From contig JAVHJL010000006.1 of assembly GCA_036971715.1 (NCBI GenBank), forward strand, positions 1,116,001 to 1,180,000: a DNA stretch of 64,000 bases, read 5' to 3'. The stretch comes from Arthrobotrys musiformis. Lineage: Eukaryota > Ascomycota > Orbiliomycetes > Orbiliales > Orbiliaceae. Below, one piece after another: positions 46,630 through 58,300 of this stretch; the first letter of the stretch is position 1; each line of letters begins with the position of its first letter. Made by a program: the position numbers and the translations under genes. The notes beneath the pieces are model-generated. The model was given only the letters and a program-made list of their open reading frames with translations, had not been told where the DNA came from and ran no database searches.

Positions 46630-48121
46630 ATGCCCGCTCCAAGTCTCCGCGTTCTTTGATTTTTCGTTTTTGATTTCGCTCTAGAGTTTAGAGTGCTTGT
46701 GCATTTTTAGCCCTTCCTTCTTTTTCTCTTACGACATGTACATTTTATGTCACAATATAGGATTGTAGTGCCTTTGACTACCTTTATTTGCAATATTTGG
46801 ATTGAAATTAAAAAAATAATCACCCCGCCTTGGAGCTCTCGTAATTCGAAGTGTATATTTACTGGCTATCGTTTGTTTGTGCATCTGGACAGTGTGTGAT
46901 CGGGCGCTTTGTCATCAGGGCAGATCTTGGATCCGAAGAGGGGTATATTTGAGCGCCTGGTCTCGAGGCGAGGTATATTTGGACTTTTGAACGTCCACTT
47001 GTGCACATATGCACGGTTCTTAGGAATCATTGTGGCTGTGATTAGTCAACACCGATTACTCGGCCGCTTCTAGCTCGTCCGAACTAGTTTCGTGCCCCAG
47101 ACTAGTGGTAACAGACTATCGGTCGACATGCATCTCGTATAATTATAGAATACAGAGTCATGCGAGCAATCCGCCAAGTTCCCGAACCTCTATTCTCAAA
47201 TCGAAAGAGTCTATCGGATTTTGCAAGTGAGCTGCAAGCCAACTAGTCCCCGCCTTAGCCCCCGCCTTAGGAATTCAGGCACTCGAAGCAGGTCTATAAA
47301 CTCCGTCTCCCGGATGGAATAATCTGATTACGAATTTATTCACAAAATCTCCATCTGCCACCCGAAAAAAGCCCACACCTTGAATGAAGATCACGATGAA
47401 CCATGGGTGTGGAGAGACATGATCTGCAGGATCTAAGAAAAGATATCCCGAGAGGGAAACCTTGATAGGTTTTCTTAACTGCAACATTACATTGATTCGT
47501 CGATGTGGTGGCGGGGAAGCTAAATCTGCACCAAAAAACCCAGCTAGCGGGGTTGGACAGGCCGCTCTGCAGCTCTGTCAGATTTTAGACCTCCCGCAAA
47601 CCGCGCTGCTCGTTGACGAATCCATGCCCCTCTTTTAGTCCCTGCCAACAAAAATCTTGTTTTTTTTTCTTCTTCCCCCCATTTGTTGAATCCGAATTGC
47701 ATAGCTGCAGAACTTGGGAGAAGAGTGGAAATTTTGGTATATAATTCGACTTGAGCCGTGTGTAAAGATTTGTCAAATTTTAGTGAGCGATTTTGGACCT
47801 TGGTTTCTAGATCTAGATACACAACTTGGTATATATATTAGAACTGGAACCCATGAGCGAAAGCAAGGCCCTTGTTCCGAGCCTAGACATATAACCCTAC
47901 ATATAAGACTTGGTCCTTGGCAAGTATGTGTGATATATTACCTACACTTCAAAATGTTAAGACATTATGACGGCTAATAAACGATTCTATAGACAGTTTA
48001 GATTTCAGATACTGCGAACTTTATATTTTTCTGAATAACCATCGAAAGAAAGAAGGAAGGAACAAAGGAAATAACAAAATCATATCGACTATCCCAGTTA
48101 AAATCCGGAGTCCATATTGGA
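46630..48121. other. Intergenic between GH72 gene and multipass protein gene
   Basis: No supported gene. Minus ORFs at 47275-47487 and 47544-47822 have no domain pattern. Two nearby copies of GAGG(C)GAGGTATATTTG-like sequence occur around 46938-46980, perhaps chance. Confidence 0.5.
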
Positions 48122-50765
48122 ATGGCGACGAGACGAGGGCCCGACGAGTACAGCCCGAGCGTGTACAGCCAGCCATCGATGAACTATTCACGGGCTGGTA
48201 CAATGCGAACGGCGTCTTCTAATTCAGTTGACACTGTTTCTACGGTTTCCGTGGTTTCCACACGATCGGATGAGACTATTGTTCCGACTCAAACACAAAT
48301 AAGTCGGAATTCTGTTGATAGCCTTAGTGAGAAGACGGCAGGGGAGGGGGATACGAGCCAATCACCTAATGTATGCGGTACTCCACGATTTAAGACTTCA
48401 TAAGATACATTCGTACTAGAGTAACTATAAAAGCTAACATTTCGCGCATAGTCCGCACTTCTGAATTTCTCAAGGGTAGCTCGGGTGGGAACTTCCTATA
48501 CTCCTCTGTTAGATGAACAGCCTACACCGCCACCACCACATTTATCCCCGCCGCCCAACAAAACTCATCATTCAATATATAACATTGTAAGTCGAGATCC
48601 TAGTTTGTGGAAACGGTCTCCAAGCCAGATATTAACTAAAGTGTGATATTATAGCAAGAGGCGAGCGCCTCCCGCCGGAAGACTGCCAACGTTCCCGATT
48701 TTGGCTTCCCGCTCCCGCGATTTATCGTCCGCGGGATCGTCTCCATTGCCATCCCGATCGCTCTCGTAGTTTATTATTTCCTTACATGGTGGAGGTGGTT
48801 GAGGTTTCCGGAAGGCAGTTCAGAGGTATGGCAGCGAACGGGGATTCTTGATAATGTCAACATCGTCAACTACAGTTGGTTTGTTATCGCGACGTTCGCT
48901 TTGAATTTGGGGACGTATTCAGTGGCTGGGAGTGTCGCGGCGATGGTTATGAGAAAAAGATGGGCGCCTAAGAATTTTAGAAGGTATTATATCATTCTAT
49001 CACTTAACACTTCGGCGGGCGTATCCTGATGTGGGTATCTAGACTCATAATTCTTGCCGGAAATACATTTCAAGATCCAGCGGGATGGTTTAATGCTTTA
49101 GTCAAATTGATTCGAAAGAGGAGATTATATAAGAGAAATGGCGCTCTGTGGGATATTCTCGCTTTCTTCAGTATCATCGGCTTCGCTGCTTGGCCCATGA
49201 CCGGTTTGACAATGCAGACTGAAGACGGCTTTAGTATTAGTCGGAGATATAAAGGGGAGCAAGTGCTTGTAGTTGGAAGAAATCACTCGAGTATTAAGTA
49301 AGTGATCTGTTTTTTCCGTCAGTGTTGGGCTTCCCGTATACTAACTGGTTCATGAAGTGGCCGTGATGGCGTTCTGACGACTAGCCGTGTAACTACTTTT
49401 TGGTCGTCTGGATTTTCGCCTCAACTGCCCCTTCGCAAGCAGTTCTATGTCACGCCAGGTTCCTCGATTCAACTAAACGTGTCTACTTCTGAGAACACAC
49501 TCCCCGATGATGCATCCGAGTCGATATTCTTGGCTCCTCAGTCTACGGGACCTATAATTGGATCAGTATTCGGTTTGGCTATCCGCTACAACTGCAGCGT
49601 CGTAAATTCGACCTCCCAGTTTACAGTACTATCACGTCGCAATGATACTTTTGATTTGGACTTCAACTCGACTGTTTCCGGGTATATGCTCCCCGACAGG
49701 TCTCCAATTCTCTTACGGGGGGAGTCAAACGGTTTAAACTTGATACGTAACGTCAATGGTTCCCTGGAGCTCGGAACTTCCATGTCAGCCTACGACCTCA
49801 CAGACCCTACTGATTCGGAAGATATTGGTTACGCTTCGCTCTATGCACCCTATCCCGGCCTCAACTCCACCGTCGTCCTGGAGTTAGCACTGTGGCAATC
49901 TATCAGTCCGATAGAATCATACGGCCGTATAAGCGTTAACCCCGAAAACTTCAACTTTCGGGATGCTGAAAATGATATTCCCGAACTTCGTAACAGTTCC
50001 CGATATCCTGGCCAAAAAGCGGTGGGCGTGCGCTGCGAAGCTTCCTCTGCCATAGGTACCGCGTTTATAAACGGCGTTGATGGTACGTACACGGACTTCA
50101 AGCAGTTGAACGCCACAATCCGTAACGGCGGTGGGATCAAAAGATTCGAATCGGGTATTCCGCATATGATCCTTCAGACCCCGTATATACCCCTCGGATT
50201 CCAATTCCCAAACAACGTAGACTGGTTTTCGGCACTTTATTCATCGATAGAAATGTCTTCGTTAACTACGAACGCCTTTGGCGACTTCCTCGGTGCGGCA
50301 CCGAGTGTTCTCCAAGCTGAGGATCTTAAAAGAGCGGTTCTAAGGGCTTATAAAACACATGCGGTCCATATCATGTACGACGGTCTTGCGGACCCCACTT
50401 TCGCTTGGAGACTCGAGAACGTCACAATAGGTACTCAAGCAATGATCCTCACCCGTGGAGTCGTTCCACCTGAGATCGTCCTCGGAATGTTAATAGCTTG
50501 GGCACTTTCGATTGTCATATTATCGTTGGCATACCAGTTTAGGAGGCGATGGACGGAGACATTGGATGGATATACTATCTTCAGATTCGGGGTGGATAGA
50601 CCCGACGATGTGGTGCCCGAAATGTTGGCTGGGGAGTTTGATAATGCAGCGGTTTTGGAGAGGTTACCTGGTATGGTTGGAGATTTGGAGCCTGATAAGG
50701 ATGTGGGGTACATTGGACTTGTGAGGGGAGGTCAGGAGGCGGATTGGGGGAAGAGGTATGGCTAA
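48122..50765 (+). CDS. Multipass membrane protein with large glycosylated loop, unknown function
   Basis: Spliced model: 48122-48370, 48452-48586, 48655-48983, 49043-49297, 49358-50765; 791 residues in phase. Residues 1-130 are Ser/Thr/Pro-rich and probably cytosolic. Membrane segments: about 147-172 (FIVRGIVSIAIPIALVVYYF), 200-228 (WFVIATFALNLGTYSVAGSV), 274-296 (LWDILAFFSIIGFAAWPMTG) and 700-722 (EIVLGMLIAWALSIVILSLA). Between the third and fourth lies a loop of about 400 residues with many N-x-S/T sites and YNCSVVNSTSQF, so it is probably extracellular and N-glycosylated. The tail of about 65 residues is acidic. The layout is that of an unnamed fungal plasma-membrane family. It might be a sensor or transporter-like protein; no catalytic motif is visible. 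Confidence 0.78.
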
Positions 50766-51462
50766 CTCCATGGAGTGTTCGGCGAGCTCGAGGCTCGTTG
50801 TAAATAATTCACCGTATATACATATAATTCACCGTACATAAGGGAAGAAATAAAAATAGTGCGTGCACCATCATTTTACTGGAAATTCTTTTACTCAGGT
50901 AGCGATTTATAATTTGTGATTTTTGGAATCCGCACTTTATCGCATTTGGTTTTGTTGAGAATGTGCAACATCGTATTAGCTATCAGTTCAATAGGTTTGC
51001 GGTTAGCATCTTGGTTTTGACGGAATGAAGCGTGCTAGAACACCGATCCTATGTGTGCACGTGGTGAATACGCACCTATGCCCACTATATACCTAGGTAC
51101 TTACCCAAGTCAGCATATATATTGGGTACCAAATGCGCTACCTATTTGATCACCTAGTATCAACTTGCAAGTTCGGCAAGCTAAAGCACCTCGAGGCTGC
51201 TCCAAGCCGCAACCTCACGAGGTTGGTCGAAAATGTGTTGTTACAGGAATTTGGGAAACTGCACCTGTTGTGAAATTTAGCTTCGTCAGCACACCTGAAT
51301 CCGAATCCTTGAAGATCGAGGGTGTCGAGACCCGGCCTCCCCAAAACGAAGTGTTCCTGAACATTGGTCGGCTTTCAAGCCCGCTGGAGGTACTTTTAGT
51401 TACTGAGGGGTGATAGAACCTCTGGATTTGATCTATTCGGGTCCTCTTGGTGAATCCACGGG
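50766..51462. other. Intergenic
   Basis: AT-rich, no supported gene. An 82-codon ORF at 51165-51413 ends shortly before the next start and has no domain pattern. Confidence 0.5.
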
Positions 51463-52532
51463 ATGCCCTCCTTCCTCGACCTACCCCGCGAAATTCGCGA
51501 CGAAATCTACTTGTATCTTTTAATCTTCGACGTATCTCCAGACCCCGACCACCAAATCAAAAAGTTCCCATGGGAACGTTTCGAAAGATGTGGCCTTGAC
51601 GTATCAATTTTGCGTTTGAACCGCCAAATCCACGATGAAGCCTCGGAAATCTTGTATGGATGGAATACCTTCCCACTACGAATTTGCGTCGAAGGATCTG
51701 GGGTTAGAGATGGGCGACCTGAGCATTGGTTTGCTGTCGCTTATGAGAGTTTATGGGAGGATGTCAATTATACTTGCCATTTGGGTAAAGGGTGGGGTTT
51801 AAATTTCCTTTGCATTTTTTTTGTTTTTTTAATTCTTTCAAGAATGTTATTGACCTGTGCTGTAGTTTTGCTCATGAACCATTGCATGGAGTTCGTGATA
51901 TGGAATCAAGTAAATTATGGTTCAACCGAGTCACTGATAGTAGATTCTGTCTACCTCCAGCGCCCCGCTATCGCCATCTCCTGCGCCACTTCTGCATATC
52001 GATAAGAGACTACAGATCTAGCCAATGGGTCGCAGAGAGCGCAGCTCCAAAAACCCTAGTACAACGGAATAGAAGAATTCTAAAATCGATTCTGAAACCC
52101 CTAGAACGTCGGTTTGAATCTTTAATCGCACAAGAGAACCAGATGCTCCATCTCGACATCACAATCCGTAGAAGCATGCATAGCAATGGTTATCCGTTTG
52201 CAGAAATTCATGGCCCGATGGCGTTACACAATGGTTATTACCATCAATTGGCATACTTGGCCTGGCCGTTGACGACTGGCCGATGGACGAATACTTTGAA
52301 AATGGCGGAACCGGACGATGGGATGGTGTGCGGGTTTGAAGATATAAAGGAAGAAGCGTGGGAACAATGCACGCTGGAACCGGGGTTCAATGAGTGGAAC
52401 GAAGGAGGGTTTCTTATTCAACACGTCAATCGGGATGCGGCGCAGGTCCTTCAGAGTGTTGCGCGGTTTGGAACTAAGGAGAGACTATACTTGGCGGCGA
52501 CGTGGTTTTGGGGACCGATGGAGAACCAATGA
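51463..52532 (+). CDS. 2EXR/F-box-like protein
   Basis: The N-terminus FLDLPREIRDEIYLYLL followed by ILRLNRQIHDEASEILYGWN is the pattern of fungal 2EXR/F-box-like proteins, which are numerous in filamentous ascomycetes and thought to mediate protein interactions. Exon 1 is 51463-51784 with donor GTAAAG. The second open frame continues to TGA/52532. The phase-consistent model places the acceptor at CTCCAG|CGCCCC, exon 2 being 51961-52532, for 297 residues. The open frame upstream of that acceptor (from about 51840) would need another phase and is preceded by a T-rich tract, so it is taken as intron. The middle of the gene is therefore less certain than its ends. The C-terminal part contains RYRHLLRHFCISI and ends in WFWGPMENQ. 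Confidence 0.7.
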
Positions 52533-53730
52533 CCGATTAATGTGAATGTAGTCGTAAGCCAGACTGTCGGACGCCGTGCGAGCGCAATTCCTCGCGCCAG
52601 AAAATATTCTTTATCGATATAAACGGCGTGCGGCGGCGTAAAATGCGAAGGCCACAAATTAGTACTGAATGAACGGCGCCAATTGGAGGATGAAATACAT
52701 GTATATCGCGACAAAAGGATATGGCGGAATAATCTAATAGTTCATTCAATACTGACTTCGGCATCATCCCACTTTCACATCTCGTCATTCCCTCACCGAT
52801 TGGTAGATTAACACCCTTGCAGATAAGGCTATAGATGATTGTCTAGCTTCACGACCTAGCTTAGCTAAGCTTAACTCCACATCCCAGTTCCCAAGCCCCC
52901 AGATCGATGGCAATTAACTTAAATCCCGGCTCTAAACTCCGATAAGTTCCATGGGGTTGTGGTATGATTCATGATCGAGGCTTCAACAGTGGGGAGGGAT
53001 TCAGGTTCGATTCGAAATCAAAAATCGGTCTACCCGCCCTTAAGGGTCCTTTAAAACCCCCCCAAAAGGGTGGTTTATTAACCAAATGCAACCTGTTCCG
53101 CCTGCAGGAGCTGTTTGCTGCCGGGGTTTGCCCTGCATGACATTACTCATCCGGCCTCTTAATAATCCAATCCCACGGCACAAATTCCACCGCCGGTAAA
53201 CAAAGTTCCTGAGTATGAGCTCATCGGTTTCTCCTTGCGACACTGCACTTTCAAACAAGTGTTAAGATTTTCTTTGTTCGCATCGACATCCGAATATGGG
53301 TTAAACGCTCTTGGAAAATGATTTTTGTTAGGGGGAGCTTGGAATTGCGAGATTTCCCTGGCGGATAGCGTGTCGTAGGTGAACCCCTCCCCCACAGTGG
53401 AGTTCCGGAAGCTCGGTCGGCAAGTGAGCCCATGGCAAAGCTAAAGAGGGGAGATATCCGATAAGAGCGGAGCTAGTTATGGAGCTTGGGATTATAAATA
53501 GGATTGAGGAGGAAGCTTAGAGAGGGCCAGGAATCATTTCATTTCGCAATTTAGTATTCAATTCTCTATATATTGCCTTCATTACTATACGTATACTAGA
53601 CATTGAGCAATTGAGCGAGGAAGCAGCATCAATTCGTCTCGTGCAACCTTCACTATCGCGCCGTCACGGACAACAGGCCCTTTCGTTACACTAGAAAGCT
53701 CCCACCTTTTAACCGTAAAACAACGCAAAA
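52533..53730. other. Intergenic upstream of the reductase gene
   Basis: No supported gene. The stretch includes a TATA-like box at 53492-53500 followed by a leader-like region. Short minus-strand ORFs at 52451-52788 and 53040-53433 have no domain pattern. Confidence 0.55.
53492..53500 (+). promoter_or_regulatory. TATA box of the reductase gene
   Basis: TTATAAATA in a GC-poor setting, about 230 nt upstream of ATG 53731, with no ATG in the inferred leader after about 53525. Confidence 0.5.
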
Positions 53731-54966
53731 ATGACCACACCACCAAAAGGCGGATTGATCCTTGTGACCGGTGTAACTGGTAAGGCTGCTATAAACCCAC
53801 AGCCCTTATTGGATAACCAGGAAAAGAGCTAACAGTTTAAATATAGGATATGTACGCTCCATTGATCCCCCCATAGCTAGCAGTGAAAAGTACTTCCCGG
53901 AACTAACTAAAATAATACAGATCGCATCCTGGACCGCCCTCAAACTACTCGAACAAGGCTACAAAGTCCGCGGCACAGCCCGAACCCTTTCTAAAGCTGA
54001 ATATTTGAAAACGGGCCCGTTTGCAAAATATGCTTCAAATTTTGAAATCGCTGAAGTAGCAGACTTGGAAGACGACGGCGCTTTCAACGAAGCCGTAAAG
54101 GGTGTCGATGGGATCGCACATATTGCTAGCCCGTTCCATTATAGGGTTGCAGATGCTTATGTTGATCTGATCAACCCTGCCGTTAACGGGACCGTAAACC
54201 TTTTGAAAGCCGCGAAGGAGGTATGGTTCATTCTTCCATTAATATAACTCGTTTTTGTAGACTAATAGGCGGTGAGTAGTTTGCCGGCCCACATCTGAAA
54301 CGTGTCGTCATAACCTCCTCATTCGCTGCGATTGTTGAACCCCAAGAGCCGGGCCATACATTCGACGAAACCCAATGGAATCAGCACTCCGTCAACCTCG
54401 CCGAAGCCTTCAAAGCCGACCCCACAAACCCATCCAAACAAATCCCTGCAAACGAAGCATACCGTGCATCTAAGGCACTGGCAGAAAGATCACTATGGGA
54501 CTTTGTCAAGACCGAAAAGCCATCGTTTGAAGTCGCTGCTATTAATCCAGTGTTCGTCTTCGGACCTGTGATTCACTCCGTTAAGGACGCGGAGAGTATT
54601 AATACCTCTGTATTCTTGCTGTACAAGTACATCGCCGGACTTAACCCCAAGGTCGAGGAAGGTGCTGCACCAAAGGCATTTGTTGATGTTCGAGACGTGG
54701 CGGATGCTCATGTCAGGGCATTGGAGGTTGAAGAGGCGAAGGGACAAAGATTCTTGAACGTGGGAGGACCTTTCACATGGGGAGAGGTCGTCGAGGTTCT
54801 GAGGAAACACAATAAGCTTACGAAAAACGATTATCCTCCTACTGGGGAGGTAGTTCCAACATATGGATATAATACCACAAAGAGCAAGGAGGTTTTGGGA
54901 TTGAAGTATACCTCTCTGGAGGATAGCGTGCTCGCCACGGCAGATAGCGTTGAGGCCTTTCTGTGA
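53731..54966 (+). CDS. NAD(P)-dependent short-chain reductase (dihydroflavonol-reductase / Gre2-like)
   Basis: Spliced model: 53731-53779, 53847-53851, 53921-54220, 54280-54966; 346 residues. The N-terminus reads ILVTGVTGY|IASWTALKLLEQGY, the extended-SDR nucleotide-binding motif TGxxGYI. The Gly-Tyr join requires a 5-nt microexon (53847-53851). Later segments fit the family: GVDGIAHIASPFH, HLKRVVITSSFAAI, the catalytic YRASK (Tyr-x-x-x-Lys) at ANEAYRASKALAE, INPVFVFGP, and FVDVRDVADAHVRAL. Members reduce ketones or aldehydes with NADPH; the yeast relative Gre2 reduces methylglyoxal and isovaleraldehyde. There is no signal peptide, so it is cytosolic. The substrate cannot be read from the sequence. 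Confidence 0.9.
53847..53851 (+). other. 5-nt microexon of the reductase gene
   Basis: GATAT lies between ATATAG and GTACGC. It completes GGA-TAT (Gly-Tyr) of the conserved TGxxGYI motif. Skipping it leaves the third exon out of frame. Confidence 0.8.
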
Positions 54967-55343
54967 GTTGGCCATGGGGCTAAAGATTTGCAACGACCAA
55001 AAGGGTTGGAGGCCGGTTGTATATAATAGTAGATAGGATCTATTTCGCAAATTGATCTAGAGACTTGATATCATGATAAATAATAAATAACCTTCCCCCC
55101 ATAGAACGTGAAATTAGCCTAAGCTAAGTCAGAAACTAAAACAAACTGTACTGATGGTCTTAAGCTCCTATCTAGTTTTCTTTGAAGCCGTGGTACAGAT
55201 ATAAACAAAAATCATTATAATTAAACATGATAGATTTATTAGCATAATATAGAAATTTAAAAAAAATTAAAAATTAACCATCAACACCCCTAAATGATTA
55301 TATTTAAAGCTTCTGTTGCTTTCGGCGAAGTCGTTTATATTGT
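54967..55343. other. Short intergenic gap between convergent genes
   Basis: Very AT-rich, 377 nt, with two facing 3' ends. Nothing else seen. Confidence 0.6.
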
Positions 55344-58300
55344 TTAGGCAGCTGGGGCTACACGTGCCTCCTGGGCTTCTCGGCTACCACGGATGTGGAA
55401 CCCCCCATGAGTGTTACCCCTGACCTCTGTATTCGCAGATTCAATGTTAGTATAATTTTTCTTGAATTTGAGGATAGGAGCATGTGACTTACTTGAGTGA
55501 CCCTCCTCAGTTAGGTCGAATCCCTGGGACTCGAGCAACTGGTGAGGGCTAGGTCCCTTGACAACAGGGTTCTTGTTGACGACCGGGTGCAGAGGTGGGA
55601 GACCCACTCTCGTGGGGGTTGGCGTCGCAACTTTCGAGGTAGTGACGGTTGGAATACTGACCGTAGGGGCAGTAACCTTAGGGACACTGACTGTTGGTAC
55701 GGAAATACTAGGAGCTGTGATACTTGGGACTGAGACGGTCGGAATCGAGACAGTCGGGACAGTGACCTTTGGTACACTAATCGAGGGAACACTAATTGAC
55801 GGGACCGTCGGAACACTAATCGAGGGGACGGTTATGCTGGGAACGCTGACGGTTGGCGCGGTGATTCTTGGGACACTGATTGATGGAACCGAGACTGATG
55901 GAACGCTGACCGATGGGACCGAGATCGATGGAACCGAGATTGATGGAGCGCTGATTGACGGGAGCGTGGGGACACTGACCGAAGGAACACTGACCGACGG
56001 AAGCGTAGGAACGCTAACAGATGGGATGCTCACAGAGGGAAGCGTAGGAACGCTGATAGATGGGACGGTGACTGAGGGAAGTGTAGGGACACTAATAGAT
56101 GGGATGCTGACGGAAGGAACGCTAACCAATGGGACACTAATCGAGGGAGCGCTAATCGAAGGTAGCGTCGGGACGCTGATCGATGGAACAGTGACCGACG
56201 GAACGCTCACAGACGGTAGCGTAGGAATACTGATCGAAGGAATAGTGACTGACGGAACGCTCACAGACGGAACAGTTGGGACACTAATGGACGGAACCGA
56301 GACCGACGGAACACTGATGGATGGAACGGTCGGAACGCTGATAGATGGGATGCTAACAGATGGGACCGAGATTGAAGGGACCGAGATTGATGGAATAGTC
56401 GGAACACTGATGCTCGGAATACTAACACTTGGAACACTAACGCTCGGAACACTGATGCTCGGCATGCTGATACTTAGAAGGCTGATGCTCGGGATGCTAA
56501 TGCTCGGGACGCTGATGCTCGGGATCGTGACAGACGGGACGCTGACACTTGGGATTGTTGGGTGGAGAATATTGCTGACAACATTGCTAACGACGCCAGC
56601 GACCAAGCTCGTGACGGGGTCGACAATGATGCTCTCGACTGGAGTGACGATGGGGTCGAGCAACCCCGTGGTTGGGAAAATCGTGGATGCCGGAAGCGTC
56701 ACGCTAACAATCGAGATGCTCGGGATAGTGATCGATGGAATCGATACACTGGGAACTGAGACCGACGGCACAGAAATGGATGGAACTGATACCGAGGGCA
56801 CAGAAACACTAGGAATCGAGATTGATGGAATGGAAGTCGGGAGGTCAATGGGGACCGAAATCGAGGGAACCGAAATCGAGGGACCAGAAATCGAAGGAAC
56901 CGAAATCGAAGGAATCGAAATCGACGGAATCGAAATCGACGGAATCGAAATTGAGGGAATTGAGATTGAGGGGATCGAAATAGATGGGGTAGGAATAGAA
57001 ATGGTGGTGGGGACAGTAATCAAGGAAGTGGTAGGAACCTCGAAGGTGGTCGGGATACCAGTGACAGTGACGACGTTCTCGAGGGTAGTAACCAAGCTCT
57101 GGATACTGGTGAAGAGAGAAACGGCGGGGATGTGGGTGGGGATACCAACGACCGTGGTGACCTCGTCTGAGAGAGTGAGAAGCTCGGTGGTGACCCAAGT
57201 GCTTGTGCTCAGACTGGTGGTCAAAGCGTTCAAATCGAAGCTCTGAGTCGGCAAGATATTCGTTGGAACAGAAATTGAAGGCACCGAGATGGACGGGATA
57301 GAGATTGAAGGGATGGAGATTGAAGGGATGGAGATTGAAGGGATGGAGATTGAAGGGATGGAGATTGAAGGAACGGAAGTTGATGGAACGGAGATTGAAG
57401 GAACGGAAATTGATGGAACGGAGATTGAAGGAACGGAAATAGATGGAACAGAAATTGAAGGAATTGAGATTGATGGAACGGAGATTGAAGGGACTGAGAT
57501 AGAGGGCTCAGTGATAGATGGGACTGAAATAGAAGGAATTGAAACAGAGGGAATTGAGATAGATGGGACAGAAATAGAAGGAATAGAAATAGATGGGATG
57601 GAGATGGAGGGAACGGAGATAGTAGGCAGAGAAATGGTTGGGATCTCGGTGGGAATAATCTCACTGATAAGATCCGTTGGAATAGAGATAGAAGGAGTAG
57701 GGATAGAAGACGGGACATCGGTTGGTGCATCAGTTGGGAAGATGTCAGTCGGGATAGAGATAGACGGAACCGAAATCGATGGAATAGAAATAGCGGGGAT
57801 CGAAATAGAGGGGATCGAAATAGAGGGAATTGAAATCGAAGGGATTGAGATAGAAGGGATTGAGATAGAAGGGATAGAAATCGAGGGAATAGTCTCCGTG
57901 GGGGGCGAGATAGTCGGCAATGACAGCCCCGGGGCGCTCTCGGAAGGGGTGCTTACGAGCCCACCTTGGGTAGTCGGGAGTTGCAATTCCGTATCATGAG
58001 GTCCCCAAGTAGAGTGGATTCCAAAGTCGTCGGAGTGGTGGTGAATGTGGATTGTGCTGACAACAGGCGTTCCATTCTCGACAAAGGTGGTGGTAGTGTA
58101 ACTTGGGAAGACCTCCTCGGTGGTAGTGTAAGTGGTGGTGATCGTGTATGTGACCGGATGAACGGTGACGATACCGGTGACTTCACCAACGGCAACCTCG
58201 GTGATAGGACGACGAGTGGTGTACCGGGAGATCTCCCAGGATCGGAAAGTCGTAGAAATGGTGCTGGTCACAGTGACAACAGTGGTATATGTAGTCTCAA

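Noticed and set aside
55558..57246. 562-codon ORF on the plus strand, and a second at 57289-57999
   Set aside because: Exact antisense of the PSISx repeat array; the repeat unit keeps the opposite strand free of stops. The translation is monotonous (GTLTDGTEIDG-like) with no signal peptide or domain.
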